From a virus: DNA of 64,000 nucleotides. Location of the stretch: IMG/VR virus record IMGVR_UViG_3300033144_006256, positions 20,645 through 84,644 of that record; one strand, given 5' to 3'. Position 1 is the stretch's first letter. Each line of letters opens with the position of its first letter. Under the pieces are notes generated by a model. The model had not been told where the DNA came from. It saw only the letters and a list, made by a program, of their open reading frames with translations, and did not search any database. Made by a program: the position numbers and the translations under genes. Below, one piece after another: positions 63,257-64,000 of this stretch.

Positions 63257-63649
63257 ATGGCTACAATAAAAAGAGCTTTTGCCGCCCTTGCTCAAATTAT
63301 AGGGTCAGGCGATGGATATGTGACATTAAGCGGAACTACTGAAAGTTTCTCTTCTGATGTTGATTTGGAGACTAATGGATATGATGGCTCGCACGTGATA
63401 GTTGAGGTTAATTTTGATTCAACTCCAACTGATGATGTAGAAGTTGCAATTTATGGTTCATTAGACGGTTCTAACTATGACGACACTCCTATTTTCTCGC
63501 AACAAATTGATAAAGACACAGATCCAAACCAAATATCTTTAGTTATAAAAGATTTACTTCATTTCAGAATTGGAGTAAAGCAAACAGGGTCAACAGACAG
63601 CCACGATGTAAGAGCTTATGTCCAGTCTTGGAATTATTCATCTGTTTAA
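63257..63649 (+). CDS. Virion structural protein, 130 aa
   Basis: Beta-sandwich: GDGYVTLSGTTESFSSD, VEVAIYGSLDGSNYDD, LLHFRIGVKQTGSTDSHDV. Pattern common in phage head-tail or fibre-associated proteins. One base after the upstream stop. Confidence 0.6.
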   Translation: MATIKRAFAALAQIIGSGDGYVTLSGTTESFSSDVDLETNGYDGSHVIVEVNFDSTPTDDVEVAIYGSLDGSNYDDTPIFSQQIDKDTDPNQISLVIKDLLHFRIGVKQTGSTDSHDVRAYVQSWNYSSV

Positions 63650-63657
63650 TTTGAAAT

Positions 63658-64000
63658 ATGTTAAAATCCCAAAAACCATTTAGAGGACTTTTACCAAACC
63701 CAGCACACCCTCATAGAAAAGGGCTTGTTGGTCAATGGATAATGAACGAGCAGTCTGGCTTGTATCTAAATGATATGAGCGGGAATGGGAATGCTGGGAC
63801 TATTGTTGGTGCGAGTTGGGGGATTGGTGGAGTAGATTGTACTGGAGGGGGAATTGATTATAGTGCTTTACCTACTGCTTTATCACCCCCGTATTCATTG
63901 GTTTTTACTTTTAAAGCACCAGGTACTGCATCTGGGCAATACATTTTTGATTGTGATAATGGACCTTTATTTATATACCCAGAAAGTAGCCTAATATATA
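63658..64000 (+). CDS. LamG/concanavalin-type tail protein, 3' end outside window
   Basis: First 114 residues seen. KGLVGQWIMNEQSGLYLND, MSGNGNAGTIVGASW is the entry of LamG_3 lectin domains. Such proteins are tail fibres or adhesins that bind host glycans. The GC content rises here, as in the capsid gene. Confidence 0.7.
   Translation, partial: MLKSQKPFRGLLPNPAHPHRKGLVGQWIMNEQSGLYLNDMSGNGNAGTIVGASWGIGGVDCTGGGIDYSALPTALSPPYSLVFTFKAPGTASGQYIFDCDNGPLFIYPESSLIY

Noticed and set aside
1-64000. Recoded stop codons (alternative genetic code)
   Set aside because: Recognised genes end at normal stops at family-typical lengths, and TAA, TAG and TGA all serve as stops; the breaks seen are frameshifts, not in-frame stops of one type.
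1-64000. Integrase, transposase or other lysogeny genes to match the Mu-like head
   Set aside because: None found in the window; Mu resemblance is limited to head proteins, so a transposable life style is not supported here.

Overview
The window is a contiguous piece of an AT-rich tailed double-stranded DNA phage (Caudoviricetes); both ends cut through structural genes. The evidence is a Mu-type head module (terminase large subunit, DUF935 portal, Mu F-like protein, protease/scaffold, Mu gpT-like major capsid protein), a murein amidase and an M23 peptidase, a Rad52-type annealing protein with an exonuclease-like partner, and many tiny overlapping genes. Promoters are canonical sigma-70 type (TTGACA / TATAAT, mostly 16-17 bp spacing), which argues against a Bacteroidota host. 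Genetic code 11 fits. Beyond a low-GC bacterium with a murein wall, the host cannot be named. No integrase, CI-type repressor, DNA polymerase or RNA polymerase is visible.

Layout. 1-3.1 kb: end of a tail/baseplate gene, a membrane-anchored coiled coil, a large structured RNA, amidase and M23 peptidase (lysis). 3.1-4.85 kb: a leftward operon of five small genes and a DNA methyltransferase. 4.85-5.7 kb: non-coding, with a small RNA (4920-5024), further strong secondary structure and a dispersed repeat. 5.7-28.4 kb: rightward early/middle region of small proteins, five intact or partial DNA methyltransferases, DUF1351-like, Rad52-like and PD-(D/E)XK recombination proteins, metallophosphoesterase, NinG-like HNH, DUF559 nuclease, winged-helix replication protein, TM2 and RlpA membrane proteins, a homing endonuclease beside a probable small terminase, a tRNA-like gene and a NUDIX hydrolase. 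28.4-29.2 kb: non-coding, with a second, inverted copy of the small RNA. 29.2-40 kb: packaging and head genes. 40.0-40.3 kb: structured DNA and an initiator-like tRNA with a UAU anticodon. 40.9-62.9 kb: a roughly 22 kb glycan cassette of about thirteen glycosyltransferases, five SAM methyltransferases, three sulfotransferases, a UDP-GlcNAc 2-epimerase, an SDR sugar epimerase/dehydratase, a reversibly-glycosylated-polypeptide-like protein and a DHH phosphoesterase. 63-64 kb: structural genes again, the last a cut LamG-type adhesin.

How it works together. The glycan genes lie between capsid and tail genes in the late direction with ATGA/TAATG couplings, so a virion-surface or host-surface glycan that is methylated and sulfated is the simplest reading (inference). 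The DHH protein could remove pAp, the by-product of sulfation. Regulation looks RNA-rich: two copies of a GAAA-tetraloop small RNA with compensatory base changes, two leaders with the same outer stem but different inner stems, a pseudoknot before the homing endonuclease, and a TATAAC-N(1-2)-GTTATA palindrome found at least ten times, often just before start codons. Two genes seem to start at AUU, and several genes are broken at A8 or G8 runs.
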